A stretch of 64,000 bases of DNA. Source: JBQTII01 sp052387905 (GTDB taxonomy: Bacteria; Actinomycetota; Actinomycetes; Sporichthyales; Sporichthyaceae). The notes beneath the pieces were generated by a model, which was given only the letters and a program-made list of their open reading frames with translations, did no database searches and was not told where the DNA came from. The first letter of the stretch is position 1; every line of letters starts with the position of its first letter. Shown in pieces: positions 36,729 through 44,749 of this stretch. The translations under genes were made by a program, and so were the position numbers. The DNA lies in contig JBQTIR010000005.1 of NCBI GenBank assembly GCA_052387905.1, positions 62,001 to 126,000 on the forward strand, written 5' to 3'.

Positions 36729-38530
36729 CCCGCGAGCAGACCCCGGCGCGCGCGGACGGTTACGCGCCGCTGCGCGACTATCTCGCCACCGGCGACGGCC
36801 GCTCGGTTGCGTTGATCGCTGCCGACGGCTCGGTGGACTGGCTGGCGATTCCCGGCATCAGCGGGCACCCGACGTTCTCGGCCCTGCTCGACCCGCATCA
36901 GGGCGGTGCGCTGGAGCTGGCACCCGCCGAGCCGTACACCGTCACCCGGCGCTATGCCGGTGCGACCAACGTCGTGGAGACCACCCTCGCCTGCGCGTCG
37001 GGCGTGGCGCGGGTGACGGACTCCCTCAACTCCGGGGTCGCCGGCCGACTGCCCTGGACCGAATTCGCCCGCCGCGTCGAGGGAGTGCGGGGCTCGGTCC
37101 CGATGACGTGGCGGGTCGGCGCCGGACGCGCCCTGGGCGCCTCATCACCATGGATCAACGACGACGCCGGGACGCCGCTACTCGGGTCGGGGGAGGTCAC
37201 GCTCGCACTGGTGCTCGACCACGTCGGACCTGCGGTCGACAGCGGTGATTCCTGGTCAGGAACGTTCCACACGACGCCGGGGAGTCGCGGCCTGCTGGCG
37301 ATTGCGGGCGGGTGCGGCGAACCGCTGCACATCCCACTCGCCGCCGACGTGCAGACCCGCCTCGAGGAGTCAATCGGCGCTTGGCGGCGATGGACAGAGC
37401 AGTTCAGCTGGGACGGTCCCTGGCCGGCGGAGGTGCTGCGCAGCGCGCTGGCGTTGAAACTGTTGTTGTATTCCCCGACCGGGGCGATCGCGGCGGCGGC
37501 CACGACCTCGGTGCCCGAGCGCATCGGAGGCAGGAAGAACTGGGACTACCGCTACACCTGGGTTCGCGACACCGCGTACAACATCGACGCCTACATCCGC
37601 TGCGGGCTGCATGAGGAGATCCACGCAGCGCTCACCTGGTTGCTGGCCACGGTCGCCAGGCACGGCCCGGGGCTTCGCCCGTTCTACACCCTGCACGGGG
37701 AGCTGCCCTCGGGCCGGCGCAAATGCGACGTCCCTGGCTACCGCGGGACCACCCCGGTCGTCGAGGGCAACGACGCCCTGGACCAGCTTCAGCTCGGTGG
37801 TTACGGCGATCTGTTCCAGGCGGTGTATCTGAGTGTGCGTCAGAGTCACCGCCTCGACCCGACGACCGCGCAGGTTCTCGGTGCCCTCGCCGACCGTTGC
37901 GCCAAGCTCTGGCACGAACCAGATGCAGGCATGTGGGAACTGCCGCAATCGCGCCATTTCACCATCTCGAAGATGAGTTGCTGGCAGGCGTTGGACCGGG
38001 CCGCCCTGTTGGCCGAGATGGGACAACTACCGGGCGACGGCACGCAGTGGCGCCAGGAGGCCGAGCGCATCCGTGCGTGGACGGTCCAGCACTGTTGGTC
38101 CCCGGTGCGCGGGGCCTACGTCATGCACCCGGACACCGCGGACCTCGACGCCGGGGTCCTGCTGGGGGCGCGCTTCGGGTTCGACCGCGGGGACCGGATG
38201 CGTTCCACGATCGATACCGTCCGCGCCGAGCTGGCACGGGGCCCCGCGCTCTACCGGTACACCGGCATGGAGCGCGAGGAAGGTGCCTTCATCGCCTGCT
38301 CCTTCTGGGCTGTCGAGGCTCTTGCACTGACCGGCCAGGTCGACGACGCCGTCGCCATGATGGACCAGATGCTCGACCTGCTCGGCGGGCCGGACCTGCT
38401 CGCGGAGATGGTCGACCCGGATACCGGTGCCTACCTCGGCAACCTGCCACAGGCCCTTAGCCACCTGTCCTTGATCAACGCTGCCGCGGCAGTGCAAGAC
38501 GCGCGCTCGGCTACCCGTACCATGGCCTGA
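36725..38530 (+). CDS. Glycoside hydrolase family 15 protein (trehalase/glucoamylase-like)
   Basis: A 601-residue retaining-fold (alpha/alpha)6 barrel enzyme of the cytosolic GH15 group that includes mycobacterial trehalases and glucoamylases. It opens with GYAPLRDYLATGDGRSVALIAADGSVDWLAIP (cited as RSVALIAADGSVDWL), then the N-terminal beta-sandwich, then the barrel with RKNWDYRYTWVRDTAYN. The general acid lies in the MWELPQSRHFTISKMSCW segment and the base Glu in the YTGMEREEGAFIACSFW segment. No signal peptide is present. The TTG at 36725 overlaps the upstream LLM stop; no better start lies nearby. Trehalose breakdown is a reasonable guess. Confidence 0.88.
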   Translation: MTREQTPARADGYAPLRDYLATGDGRSVALIAADGSVDWLAIPGISGHPTFSALLDPHQGGALELAPAEPYTVTRRYAGATNVVETTLACASGVARVTDSLNSGVAGRLPWTEFARRVEGVRGSVPMTWRVGAGRALGASSPWINDDAGTPLLGSGEVTLALVLDHVGPAVDSGDSWSGTFHTTPGSRGLLAIAGGCGEPLHIPLAADVQTRLEESIGAWRRWTEQFSWDGPWPAEVLRSALALKLLLYSPTGAIAAAATTSVPERIGGRKNWDYRYTWVRDTAYNIDAYIRCGLHEEIHAALTWLLATVARHGPGLRPFYTLHGELPSGRRKCDVPGYRGTTPVVEGNDALDQLQLGGYGDLFQAVYLSVRQSHRLDPTTAQVLGALADRCAKLWHEPDAGMWELPQSRHFTISKMSCWQALDRAALLAEMGQLPGDGTQWRQEAERIRAWTVQHCWSPVRGAYVMHPDTADLDAGVLLGARFGFDRGDRMRSTIDTVRAELARGPALYRYTGMEREEGAFIACSFWAVEALALTGQVDDAVAMMDQMLDLLGGPDLLAEMVDPDTGAYLGNLPQALSHLSLINAAAAVQDARSATRTMA

Positions 38531-38545
38531 GTCGCGGCCCTGCCC

Positions 38546-39037
38546 TCAGAGCGCCGAGCAGTGCCGCTCCAAGAGCGCCGCCAAACCCTCCGGGTCCGCC
38601 ACGGTCACCGTCAGCGCCGGATGCTTGAGCAGTCCCGTCGGCTCCAGACCGGGCACGGGTTCGCGGAAGCCGATGCAGACCCCACATTCGGCGTTGGTGG
38701 CCAGCGTGATGCCGCGGTCCGCGAGGGACAGCCGCGCCGGTCCGGCGGTCTTGAGGGTGGAGTACGGCCCGGTGACCTGCACTGCCGCGATGTTGGCCAG
38801 CGGTGTCCGCAGCCGCCACGGCCCGAACCGCACCCGAAGCGCATGGGCGTCGACCTCCAGCAGCGCGGTAGCGGGGCGAACACCCCAGGCGAGGGCGAGA
38901 GCGCGGTGGGCGAGGGTGAACCGGAACGGGAAGGAGTGGGTGGCCAGATCGCTGTCGGCCTGGATCAGGTCCACCTCGGCTTCGGTGAGGTGCGTGCTCG
39001 CCGCCAGGGCCGCGCGGGCCGGAGTCGTAGGGTTCAT
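38546..39037 (-). CDS. Conserved hypothetical protein, PH-like beta domain
   Basis: A 163-residue protein of unknown function known in outline from mycobacteria and relatives. An N-terminal helix precedes FPFRFTLAHRALALAWG, then alternating strands (ALRVRFGPWRLRTPLANIAAVQVTGPY, in part, and GVCIGFREPV) ending with VTVADPEGLAALLERH. The strand-helix order is like bacterial PH domains. It has no signal peptide and no membrane helix. ATG at 39037. It is convergent with the GH15 gene and divergent from the desaturase. Confidence 0.7.
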   Translation of the reverse strand: MNPTTPARAALAASTHLTEAEVDLIQADSDLATHSFPFRFTLAHRALALAWGVRPATALLEVDAHALRVRFGPWRLRTPLANIAAVQVTGPYSTLKTAGPARLSLADRGITLATNAECGVCIGFREPVPGLEPTGLLKHPALTVTVADPEGLAALLERHCSAL

Positions 39038-39119
39038 GTCGCTCAGGATTCCCCGGCGCACTGGCCCTAACCCTGCTCCGAGGGTGCCCGTGCGCACCGA
39101 GGACACCGCAGCGCATACC

Positions 39120-39145
39120 GTTTAGACGGATCGGCCGCCGGGCAG
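39120..39145 (+). promoter_or_regulatory. Probable SigF/SigB-type promoter of the desaturase operon
   Basis: GTTT (39120-39123), 16-bp spacer, GGGCAG (39140-39145). Actinobacterial sigma-B/F promoters read GTTT (or GNNT)-N14-17-GGGTA[TC]; this matches the -35 fully and the -10 in GGG and A. A sigma factor of that class is encoded 2.8 kb downstream, so its own regulon may include this operon. The start codon of the leader frame follows 28 bp later. Confidence 0.6.
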
Positions 39146-39172
39146 AACCAGCATTTAGGCGGAAGGTCCCCC

Positions 39173-39226
39173 ATGGACACCTCACCCCGAACGCCATCTC
39201 CCCGTCCGCGCGGGTCATTTCAGTGA
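39173..39226 (+). CDS. Leader peptide (17 aa) coupled to the desaturase gene
   Basis: ATG at 39173, with GGAAGG 6 nt before it, opens MDTSPRTPSPRPRGSFQ and stops at TGA 39224-39226. The stop overlaps the desaturase GTG (39223-39225) as GTGA. Five of 17 residues are Pro, four of them followed by Ser or Arg, so ribosomes may slow here. The desaturase GTG itself lacks a good ribosome binding site, so the leader probably delivers ribosomes to it by re-initiation. Confidence 0.5.
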   Translation: MDTSPRTPSPRPRGSFQ

Positions 39227-40233
39227 CGGCCGGCGCACCCGCGGTAGCCAGCGCCACCGGAAGCGACTTCGCGGTGCTCATGCGCGCCGTGCGTGAGCGC
39301 GGGCATCTGCGTCCGTGCCGACTCCGGTACGCCGTCGTGATCGCCGTAGACCTGCTGGCGTTTTGCGGGATCTGGGCCGCCGTCTACGCCATCGGCGCCA
39401 CCTGGTGGGCGTTGTTCCTGGCAGTCCCGGCAGCGGTGTTCACCACCCGCCTGATGTTCCTCGGTCACGATGTCGGCCACCAGCAGGTCGCCCGCACCTC
39501 GAAGATCAACGGCGTGCTGCAGCTGCTGTTCGGGGATCTGCTCAGTGGCCTGGGCTCGCGGTGGTGGATCGACAAGCACTCCCGCCACCACGCCAACCCC
39601 AACGAGGTCGGCCGCGACCCCGACGTCGCACCCGGCGCGCTGGCCTGGACGACGGAGCAGGCAGCCGCCCGCCGCAGCCGGATCGGTGCCTGGGCCGCCC
39701 GCTACCAGGCCAGCCTGTTCTTCCCGATGCTGCTGCTGGAGGCCGTCAACCTCAAGGTCGCCAGCTTCCGGGGGGCGCGCTCGGTGCGCGACCGCACCCT
39801 GCTGCTGCTGCACGCCGGTGCTTACGTCGGGGGCTTGGTGCTGGTGCTCGGCCCCGGTCGGGCCGCGGTGTTCGCCGTCATCCACCACGCCCTGGTGGGG
39901 CTGCACCTGGGCACCGCCTTCGCCCCGAACCACAAGGGCATGCCGATGCCGGAGCCGGGATCGCGCCAGGACTTCCTGCGCAAGCAGGTGCTCACCAGTC
40001 GCAACGTGCACGGTGGACGGGCGGTCGACTGGTTCCTCGGCGGGCTCAATTACCAGATCGAGCATCACCTGTTCCCGAGCATGCCGCGCCCGCACCTACG
40101 CCACGTCCAACCGATGGTCCGGGCGCATTGCGCGAACCTGGAGCTGCCCTACGCCAGCGAGAGCCTGCAAGCCTCCCTCGGCTTGACGATCCGTCATATT
40201 CACGCCGCGGGGCAGGGCGGGCGCGCCGCCTGA
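39223..40233 (+). CDS. Membrane fatty acid desaturase
   Basis: A 336-residue acyl-lipid desaturase with a di-iron centre held by three His boxes: HDVGHQ (residues 83-88 region), HSRHH and QIEHHLFP. Four membrane helices lie in two pairs (YAVVIAVDLLAFCGIWAAVYA and the following; LLLLHAGAYVGGLVLVLG and the following). It inserts a double bond into membrane acyl chains with O2 and a reductase. GTG at 39223 overlaps the leader-peptide stop. Its own TGA shares one base with the ATG of a GAF-ANTAR gene, so desaturase and regulator are coupled. A SigF-like promoter precedes the unit. Confidence 0.92.
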   Translation: MTAGAPAVASATGSDFAVLMRAVRERGHLRPCRLRYAVVIAVDLLAFCGIWAAVYAIGATWWALFLAVPAAVFTTRLMFLGHDVGHQQVARTSKINGVLQLLFGDLLSGLGSRWWIDKHSRHHANPNEVGRDPDVAPGALAWTTEQAAARRSRIGAWAARYQASLFFPMLLLEAVNLKVASFRGARSVRDRTLLLLHAGAYVGGLVLVLGPGRAAVFAVIHHALVGLHLGTAFAPNHKGMPMPEPGSRQDFLRKQVLTSRNVHGGRAVDWFLGGLNYQIEHHLFPSMPRPHLRHVQPMVRAHCANLELPYASESLQASLGLTIRHIHAAGQGGRAA

Positions 40234-41048
40234 TGTCGGCCCCGGCGCCTCTGGGAATGCCTGGCCTTCGCGCTGTCCTGCGTGAGCGCGCCGACAACCT
40301 CGACGTGCCGGTCGATTTCGACCTCCTCTGCCAGGTCGGGTCCGCGCGGTGGGCGGGGGCGGGCGTCGCCCTCTCGGTTCCGGTCGCCGTGGCCGGCGCC
40401 GGCGGCGCCCAGACCGTGGCGGCGTGCGGGCTGGCGCGGGCCGGGGAGGAACTGCAGGTCACCGTCGGTGAGGGACCTTCCCTGGAGGTGATGGCGGGCT
40501 CGAGCATGGTGCTCGTCCCCGACCTCGCCGACCCGGCCGCGCAGACCCGCTGGCCGTTGTTCGCCCCCGGAGCCGTCGAGACGGGCATCTGCTCCGTCGC
40601 GGCGATCCCGATGCGCGTCGGTGCGGCCCGCTTCGGGGTACTGGCGGTCCACCTCGACCGCGTCGGCGGGCTGGACGCCGATCACCTGGCGGAGGCCTTG
40701 GCGCTGGCCGCCATCGCCCTGGATCTGCTACTCGACCACCTGCACGTCTTGGGGATCGGCGAGCGGGACCCGACGCCCGGGGAGACGGCGGCCGAACGGA
40801 ACCGACGGGAGCAGCGGGAGCCGTGGTCGGAACAACGCTTCCTCGACGTGCGACCGGAGATCCACCAGGCCACCGGCATGATCGCGATCCAGCTCGGGGT
40901 GGATCTGCCGACCGCACTGCTGCGGTTGCGGGGCCACGCCTTCACCGAGGGTAGGCAGCTGTCCCACGTTGCCGCCGATGTGGTGTCCCGGGTCCTGCGT
41001 TTCGGCGGCGACGATCCCGCACCTGCCACCCCGGGGAGCAACCCATGA
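40233..41048 (+). CDS. GAF-ANTAR regulator 1
   Basis: A 271-residue sensor/RNA-binding regulator. The GAF domain covers about residues 20-165 (GVALSVPVAVAGAGGAQTVAACG, in part; CSVAAIPMRVGAARFGVLAVH). The ANTAR domain covers about residues 200-260 (EIHQATGMIAIQLGVDLPTALLRLRGHAF, in part). ANTAR proteins bind paired hexaloop RNA hairpins and prevent termination. Its GAF lacks the GPCLxCY motif found in the other two copies, so it is the more divergent one. ATG at 40233 shares one base with the desaturase stop. Confidence 0.88.
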   Translation: MSAPAPLGMPGLRAVLRERADNLDVPVDFDLLCQVGSARWAGAGVALSVPVAVAGAGGAQTVAACGLARAGEELQVTVGEGPSLEVMAGSSMVLVPDLADPAAQTRWPLFAPGAVETGICSVAAIPMRVGAARFGVLAVHLDRVGGLDADHLAEALALAAIALDLLLDHLHVLGIGERDPTPGETAAERNRREQREPWSEQRFLDVRPEIHQATGMIAIQLGVDLPTALLRLRGHAFTEGRQLSHVAADVVSRVLRFGGDDPAPATPGSNP

Positions 41049-41084
41049 CGTTGAATGAGGACAATGCCCAGATGGGAGTGCTCG

Positions 41085-41819
41085 ATGAATGAGCAACGGC
41101 TGGCCGAGACCTTCGTCGGCCTTGCGGACACCCTGGTCGTGGACTTCGACCTGATCGAGTTCCTCTACTCGCTGGTGGACAGCTGTGCGGAGCTGCTGGA
41201 CGTCTCGGCCGTCGGCCTGATGCTCGCCGACAGCTCCGGGCGTCTGACCGTCATGGCCTCCACCAGCGAGGAGATGCGCCTGCTCGAGCTGTTCCAGATC
41301 CAGAACGACCAGGGCCCGTGCCTGGAGTGCTACCAGAGCGGTACCCAGGTCCAGGAAGACGATCTGAGCACGGCGCAGGGGCGCTGGGACCGCTTCGCCC
41401 CCGAGGCCGTGGCGGCCGGCTTCCGATCGGTGCACGCGCTGCCGATGCGGCTGCGCGAGGAGACCATCGGGGCCATGAACTTGTTCCACGAGAAGCCGAA
41501 CGCGCTCAAGGACGCCGACATCCAGATCGGTCAGGCCATGGTGGATGTGGCCACGATCGGCTTGATTCAGGTCGACCTCGGCCGACGCCGGGAGATCCTG
41601 CTCGCACAGCTGCAGACCGCGCTGGACACCCGGATCGTGCTGGAGCAGGCCAAGGGCGTGCTCGCCGAGCGTCGTAGCATCCGGCCCAACGAGGCCTTCA
41701 CCTTGCTGCGCAACCATGCCCGAGCACACAACGTCCGCCTCACCGATCTGGCGCACGAGGTCATCGAAGGCCGCACCAGCGTGCCGGGGCTGATGGCGCC
41801 GTCACCCAACGGCGCCTAG
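41085..41819 (+). CDS. GAF-ANTAR regulator 2
   Basis: A 244-residue protein: GAF (residues 10-150) with VGLMLADSSGRLTVMASTSEE, cited as GLMLADSSGRLTVMAS, and the motif GPCLECYQSG; ANTAR (about 185-240) with ALDTRIVLEQAKGVLAERRS and HARAHNVRLTDLAHEVI. The Cys pair in GPCLECY is common in actinobacterial GAF-ANTAR proteins and might sense redox state or a ligand. ATG at 41085 follows GGGAGTG. It lies 36 bp after regulator 1, probably in the same operon. Confidence 0.9.
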   Translation: MNEQRLAETFVGLADTLVVDFDLIEFLYSLVDSCAELLDVSAVGLMLADSSGRLTVMASTSEEMRLLELFQIQNDQGPCLECYQSGTQVQEDDLSTAQGRWDRFAPEAVAAGFRSVHALPMRLREETIGAMNLFHEKPNALKDADIQIGQAMVDVATIGLIQVDLGRRREILLAQLQTALDTRIVLEQAKGVLAERRSIRPNEAFTLLRNHARAHNVRLTDLAHEVIEGRTSVPGLMAPSPNGA

Positions 41820-41852
41820 CGACACTGTTCGGGACGGGCTGCTATCGCGTCG

Positions 41853-41867
41853 GCCCCGAATCGGGGC
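41853..41867. terminator. Short hairpin after GAF-ANTAR 2
   Basis: GCCCCGA (41853-41859) and TCGGGGC (41861-41867) are exact complements around one base; as RNA the loop would be 5 nt on a 5-bp GC stem. It lies 33 bp after the gene. It may stop readthrough into sigF or be bound by a regulator. Confidence 0.4.
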
Positions 41868-41908
41868 TACTCTGGAGCACCGCGCTGCGCCCTGGACCCT
41901 GGTGTACC

Positions 41909-41930
41909 GCCTCGCGACCATCACCGAGGC
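41909..41930 (+). promoter_or_regulatory. Leader hairpin covering the sigF ribosome binding site
   Basis: GCCTCG (41909-41914) pairs with CGAGGC (41925-41930), loop CGACCATCAC. The right arm contains the GAGG part of the purine-rich CGAGGCAGG stretch 11 nt before the sigF ATG, so folding would hide the ribosome binding site. Confidence 0.35.
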
Positions 41931-41941
41931 AGGTTCGCATC

Positions 41942-42775
41942 ATGGAGATTCCTACTCCGCTCCCCCGCCATACCCCCATCCAGGCAGTGCCAACCCCGGG
42001 TGCGGTGAACTTCTCGGCAAGATGCGGCGAGGAGACGAGCGACGCTGCGCTCTTCCTCACGTTGCGCACGGCGGGCGGGGCCGAACGAGAGTGGATCCAG
42101 GACACGCTGGTGCGGCGCTACGCCGGCCTCGTGCGCTGGGTCGCCGGACGCTACACCGGGCGCGGGATCGACACTGACGAACTGCGGCAGGTGGGCTACG
42201 TCGGCCTGGTGCTCGCGATCGACCGGTATGACCCGGGCCGCGGCGCCAACTTCCGTACCTTCGCCACCCCCACGGTCAAAGGGGAGATCCAGCGCTACTT
42301 CCGGGACAAGCGCCGCTGGATTCAGCTTCCCCGTCGGATGCAGGAGATCAAGGCCGTACTCGGCGAGGCCACCGAGGAACTCACCCACGCACTGGCCCGA
42401 CCACCGACGGCCGCCGAGCTCGCCGACCACCTCGACGTCGACATCGCGTTGGTGCTGGAGGCCTCGATCCGGGACACCTTCACGATCACCTCTCTCGACC
42501 AGCCACTCGGCGAGAGCGTGGACGACTCGAGCATCGGTGATTCCCTGGGCTGCGAGGACAACCGGATCGACCTGCTCATCGATTGCGCCGCCACTCGCCC
42601 ACTGATTGCGGCGCTGGCACCTCGATTGCAACTGATCCTTTACCTGCGCTTCTACGACGACTGCACGCAGTCCGAGATCGGCGAGCAACTCGGCATCTCC
42701 CAGATGCAGGTGTCCCGGCTACTGACCCGGACCTTGCATACCCTGCGCGTTCAGCTGTCGGACGCCGCCGCCTGA
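41942..42775 (+). CDS. RNA polymerase sigma factor, B/F/G subfamily (SigF-like)
   Basis: A 277-residue alternative sigma factor. Region 2 shows RRYAGLVRWVAGRYTGRGID, GYVGLVLAIDRYDPGRGANFRTFA and TPTVKGEIQRYFRD, which recognises the -10. Region 3 contains ELTHALARPPTAAELADHLD. Region 4 has LYLRFYDDCTQSEIGEQLGISQMQVSRLL for the -35. Family members drive general stress and sporulation genes and are usually held by an anti-sigma/anti-anti-sigma pair; none is adjacent here, but GAF-ANTAR genes flank it on both sides. ATG at 41942. A SigF-type promoter lies upstream of the desaturase. Confidence 0.93.
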   Translation: MEIPTPLPRHTPIQAVPTPGAVNFSARCGEETSDAALFLTLRTAGGAEREWIQDTLVRRYAGLVRWVAGRYTGRGIDTDELRQVGYVGLVLAIDRYDPGRGANFRTFATPTVKGEIQRYFRDKRRWIQLPRRMQEIKAVLGEATEELTHALARPPTAAELADHLDVDIALVLEASIRDTFTITSLDQPLGESVDDSSIGDSLGCEDNRIDLLIDCAATRPLIAALAPRLQLILYLRFYDDCTQSEIGEQLGISQMQVSRLLTRTLHTLRVQLSDAAA

Positions 42776-42803
42776 GCCCTCACTGAAAGCTGCGCGACGC
42801 AGA

Positions 42804-42816
42804 CCCTCGTCGAGGG
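42804..42816. terminator. Small palindrome after sigF
   Basis: CCCTCG-T-CGAGGG, 28 bp after the sigF stop. It is a compact GC hairpin without a T-run; it could be a terminator or an operator for the following gene. Confidence 0.35.
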
Positions 42817-42909
42817 AGGGGATATTGAGCCGAGGGCAGCGGATAGAGTGCTGCGATCGCCCCGGACCCCGGCGACTCCACGCCTGCTGCCGCCACAAGG
42901 GGTTTCCAC

Positions 42910-43719
42910 ATGAACAGCGGGCCCACTGAGGCACTTTCCGCCGACAACGCGGCGTCGAACCAGGTGACCAGCGCACGCGAGCACTCGGTCACGGCCGTGT
43001 TCGTCTCGATCGCCGAGAGCCTGGCCTCGGACTACGACATGGCGGATCTGTTCCGCGGGCTCTCCACCGACTGTGCGCGCCTGCTCGCGGTGGATTCGGT
43101 CGGGATCCTGCTCGCGGACGGCGCCGGTGTCCTGCAGGTGGCGGCGGCATCGTCGGAGAACCTCGGCCTTCTCGAGCTTTACCAGGTGCAGTCCGCGCAG
43201 GGACCGTGCCTCGACTGCTACCAGGGGGGCGCGGCGATCCAGGTCCCTGATCTCCGCCAGCAGCAGGGACGCTGGCCGGAATTCGCGGCGGCGGCCATTA
43301 CCGCCGGCTACGCCTCCGTTCATGCCGTACCGATGCGGTTGCGCCACACCGTGCTCGGGGCACTAGGACTGTTCGGGACGGCCCCGGGCCCGCTCCCCGA
43401 GGACGACCTGAACCTCGCTCAGGCCTTTGCCCATGTCGCCGCGATCGCACTCGTCACCGACCGGGCTGCAGCTGATCACGCCGTGATCAAGGAACAACTG
43501 CAGACCGCGTTGAGCACGCGCGTCATCATCGAACAGGCCAAAGGCCTGCTGGCGCAGTTCGGCAACCTTGACGTGAATGCGGCCTTCGAAGTCCTGCGCA
43601 CCTACTCACGTGATCACCACCTGCGGCTCGACGAAGTTGCGCACGCCGTCGTCTACCGCGAGCTCCCCGCGTCCCTGGTCATGGACTATGTACGCGCCAA
43701 ACTCGGTGAGCCCACCTGA
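42910..43719 (+). CDS. GAF-ANTAR regulator 3
   Basis: A 269-residue paralogue of regulator 2 with the same order: GAF (about 30-175) containing VGILLADGAGVLQVAAASSE and GPCLDCYQGG, then ANTAR (about 205-262) containing ALSTRVIIEQAKGLLAQFG and YSRDHHLRLDEVAHAVV. A polar 25-residue N-terminal extension precedes the GAF domain. ATG at 42910. It lies 134 bp after sigF in the same direction with its own leader. The similarity to regulator 2 along the whole length indicates duplication around the sigma gene. Confidence 0.9.
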   Translation: MNSGPTEALSADNAASNQVTSAREHSVTAVFVSIAESLASDYDMADLFRGLSTDCARLLAVDSVGILLADGAGVLQVAAASSENLGLLELYQVQSAQGPCLDCYQGGAAIQVPDLRQQQGRWPEFAAAAITAGYASVHAVPMRLRHTVLGALGLFGTAPGPLPEDDLNLAQAFAHVAAIALVTDRAAADHAVIKEQLQTALSTRVIIEQAKGLLAQFGNLDVNAAFEVLRTYSRDHHLRLDEVAHAVVYRELPASLVMDYVRAKLGEPT

Positions 43720-43767
43720 CGCGTGTGGCGAGCTGCGGTCGGGAAGCCGCCTGTTCCTTCGGCACGC

Positions 43768-44679
43768 TCATCCTCCGCCCACGCGGGCGAGGAAGTCGCG
43801 TAGGCCTTGACCCTCTCCGCCGCGGACAGCACCAGTGCCCTCGCCGGGCTCCAGCACATTGCCGGTCGTCGGTTCTTGCGTGCCAGGCTTGCTTGCCAGG
43901 AGGTGGAACAGCGGCCCGACCAGCGCGTCGAACACCCGCGGCAGCACCGTGAAGCCGAATTTGATCAACGGGTTGGCCACCCCGACGTTGATGCGCTCAC
44001 GGGGCCGGTCCAGCGCACCCACGATCGCGCGCGCCACCTTGTCCGGACGATCCACCGGCGCCGGCGGGCGCCCGGGCCGGCCCTGGTAGTTCGCCGCCTG
44101 GCGGTAGATCGGGGTGTCCACCCCGCCCGGGGACACCACGGTGATGTGCACGTCGGGCAGGTCGCGGTGCTCCAGGGAGAGTTGGCGTCCGAGCATTTTC
44201 ACCGCATGCTTGCTGAGCACGTACGGAGTCATCGCGGGCGCCGCGATGTCCCCGAGCAGCGAGCCGAGCAGCACGAGGGAGCCGTAGCGCTGACGCCGGA
44301 ACACCGGCAGCGCGGCCCGGGCGACGTTGGCCGCGCCGTGCACGTTGATGTTGAGCACCGCGTCGAAGACCTCGGTGGGCACGTCGGTGAGGGCGCCGTA
44401 GGACACCACCGCAGCCGTGTGAATCACCGCATCGAGCTTGCGGTGCTCGGCGATCACCTCCTCGACGAGGTGCGCCACCGCGCCGTCGTCACGAATATCG
44501 ACGGGCACCACCGTGACCGCGCTTGCGCCGAACGCCCGACACTCCTCGGCCGTCGCCTCCAGAGCCGCCTTTCCCCGCGCGGCCAGCACCAATCGGTCAC
44601 CGCCAGCCGCCAACTGATGGGCGGTTACCCGTCCGATCCCGCTGGAGGCGCCCACGATCAGCACGACCCGACCCGTCAC
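43768..44679 (-). CDS. Short-chain dehydrogenase/reductase (SDR)
   Basis: A 303-residue NAD(P)-dependent oxidoreductase. The cofactor motif is GASSGIG at residues 10-16, with the catalytic Ser in VLLGSLLGD and Tyr-x3-Lys in PYVLSKHAVK. The residue after the second strand (LAARGKAAL) is Arg, favouring NADP. The C-terminal 60 residues after the fold (GPLFHLLASKPGTQEPTT) are Gly-rich and not conserved. The start is GTG at 44679. The substrate is unknown. It lies 70 bp downstream of the zinc alcohol dehydrogenase and is probably co-transcribed with it. Confidence 0.88.
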   Translation of the reverse strand: MTGRVVLIVGASSGIGRVTAHQLAAGGDRLVLAARGKAALEATAEECRAFGASAVTVVPVDIRDDGAVAHLVEEVIAEHRKLDAVIHTAAVVSYGALTDVPTEVFDAVLNINVHGAANVARAALPVFRRQRYGSLVLLGSLLGDIAAPAMTPYVLSKHAVKMLGRQLSLEHRDLPDVHITVVSPGGVDTPIYRQAANYQGRPGRPPAPVDRPDKVARAIVGALDRPRERINVGVANPLIKFGFTVLPRVFDALVGPLFHLLASKPGTQEPTTGNVLEPGEGTGAVRGGEGQGLRDFLARVGGG

Positions 44680-44749
44680 GGTGTCACCGCCACGGCTTCG
44701 CCCTCGCCCGGGCTGCCTTCAGTACTGCTGGCGAGCTCGCCCCGCTCAC

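Noticed and set aside
39223..43719. Classical ANTAR targets: paired hexaloop hairpins with A1 and G4
   Set aside because: The leaders of sigF and GAF-ANTAR 3 were read for two adjacent 6-nt loops of that form; none was convincing. The targets may lie elsewhere.
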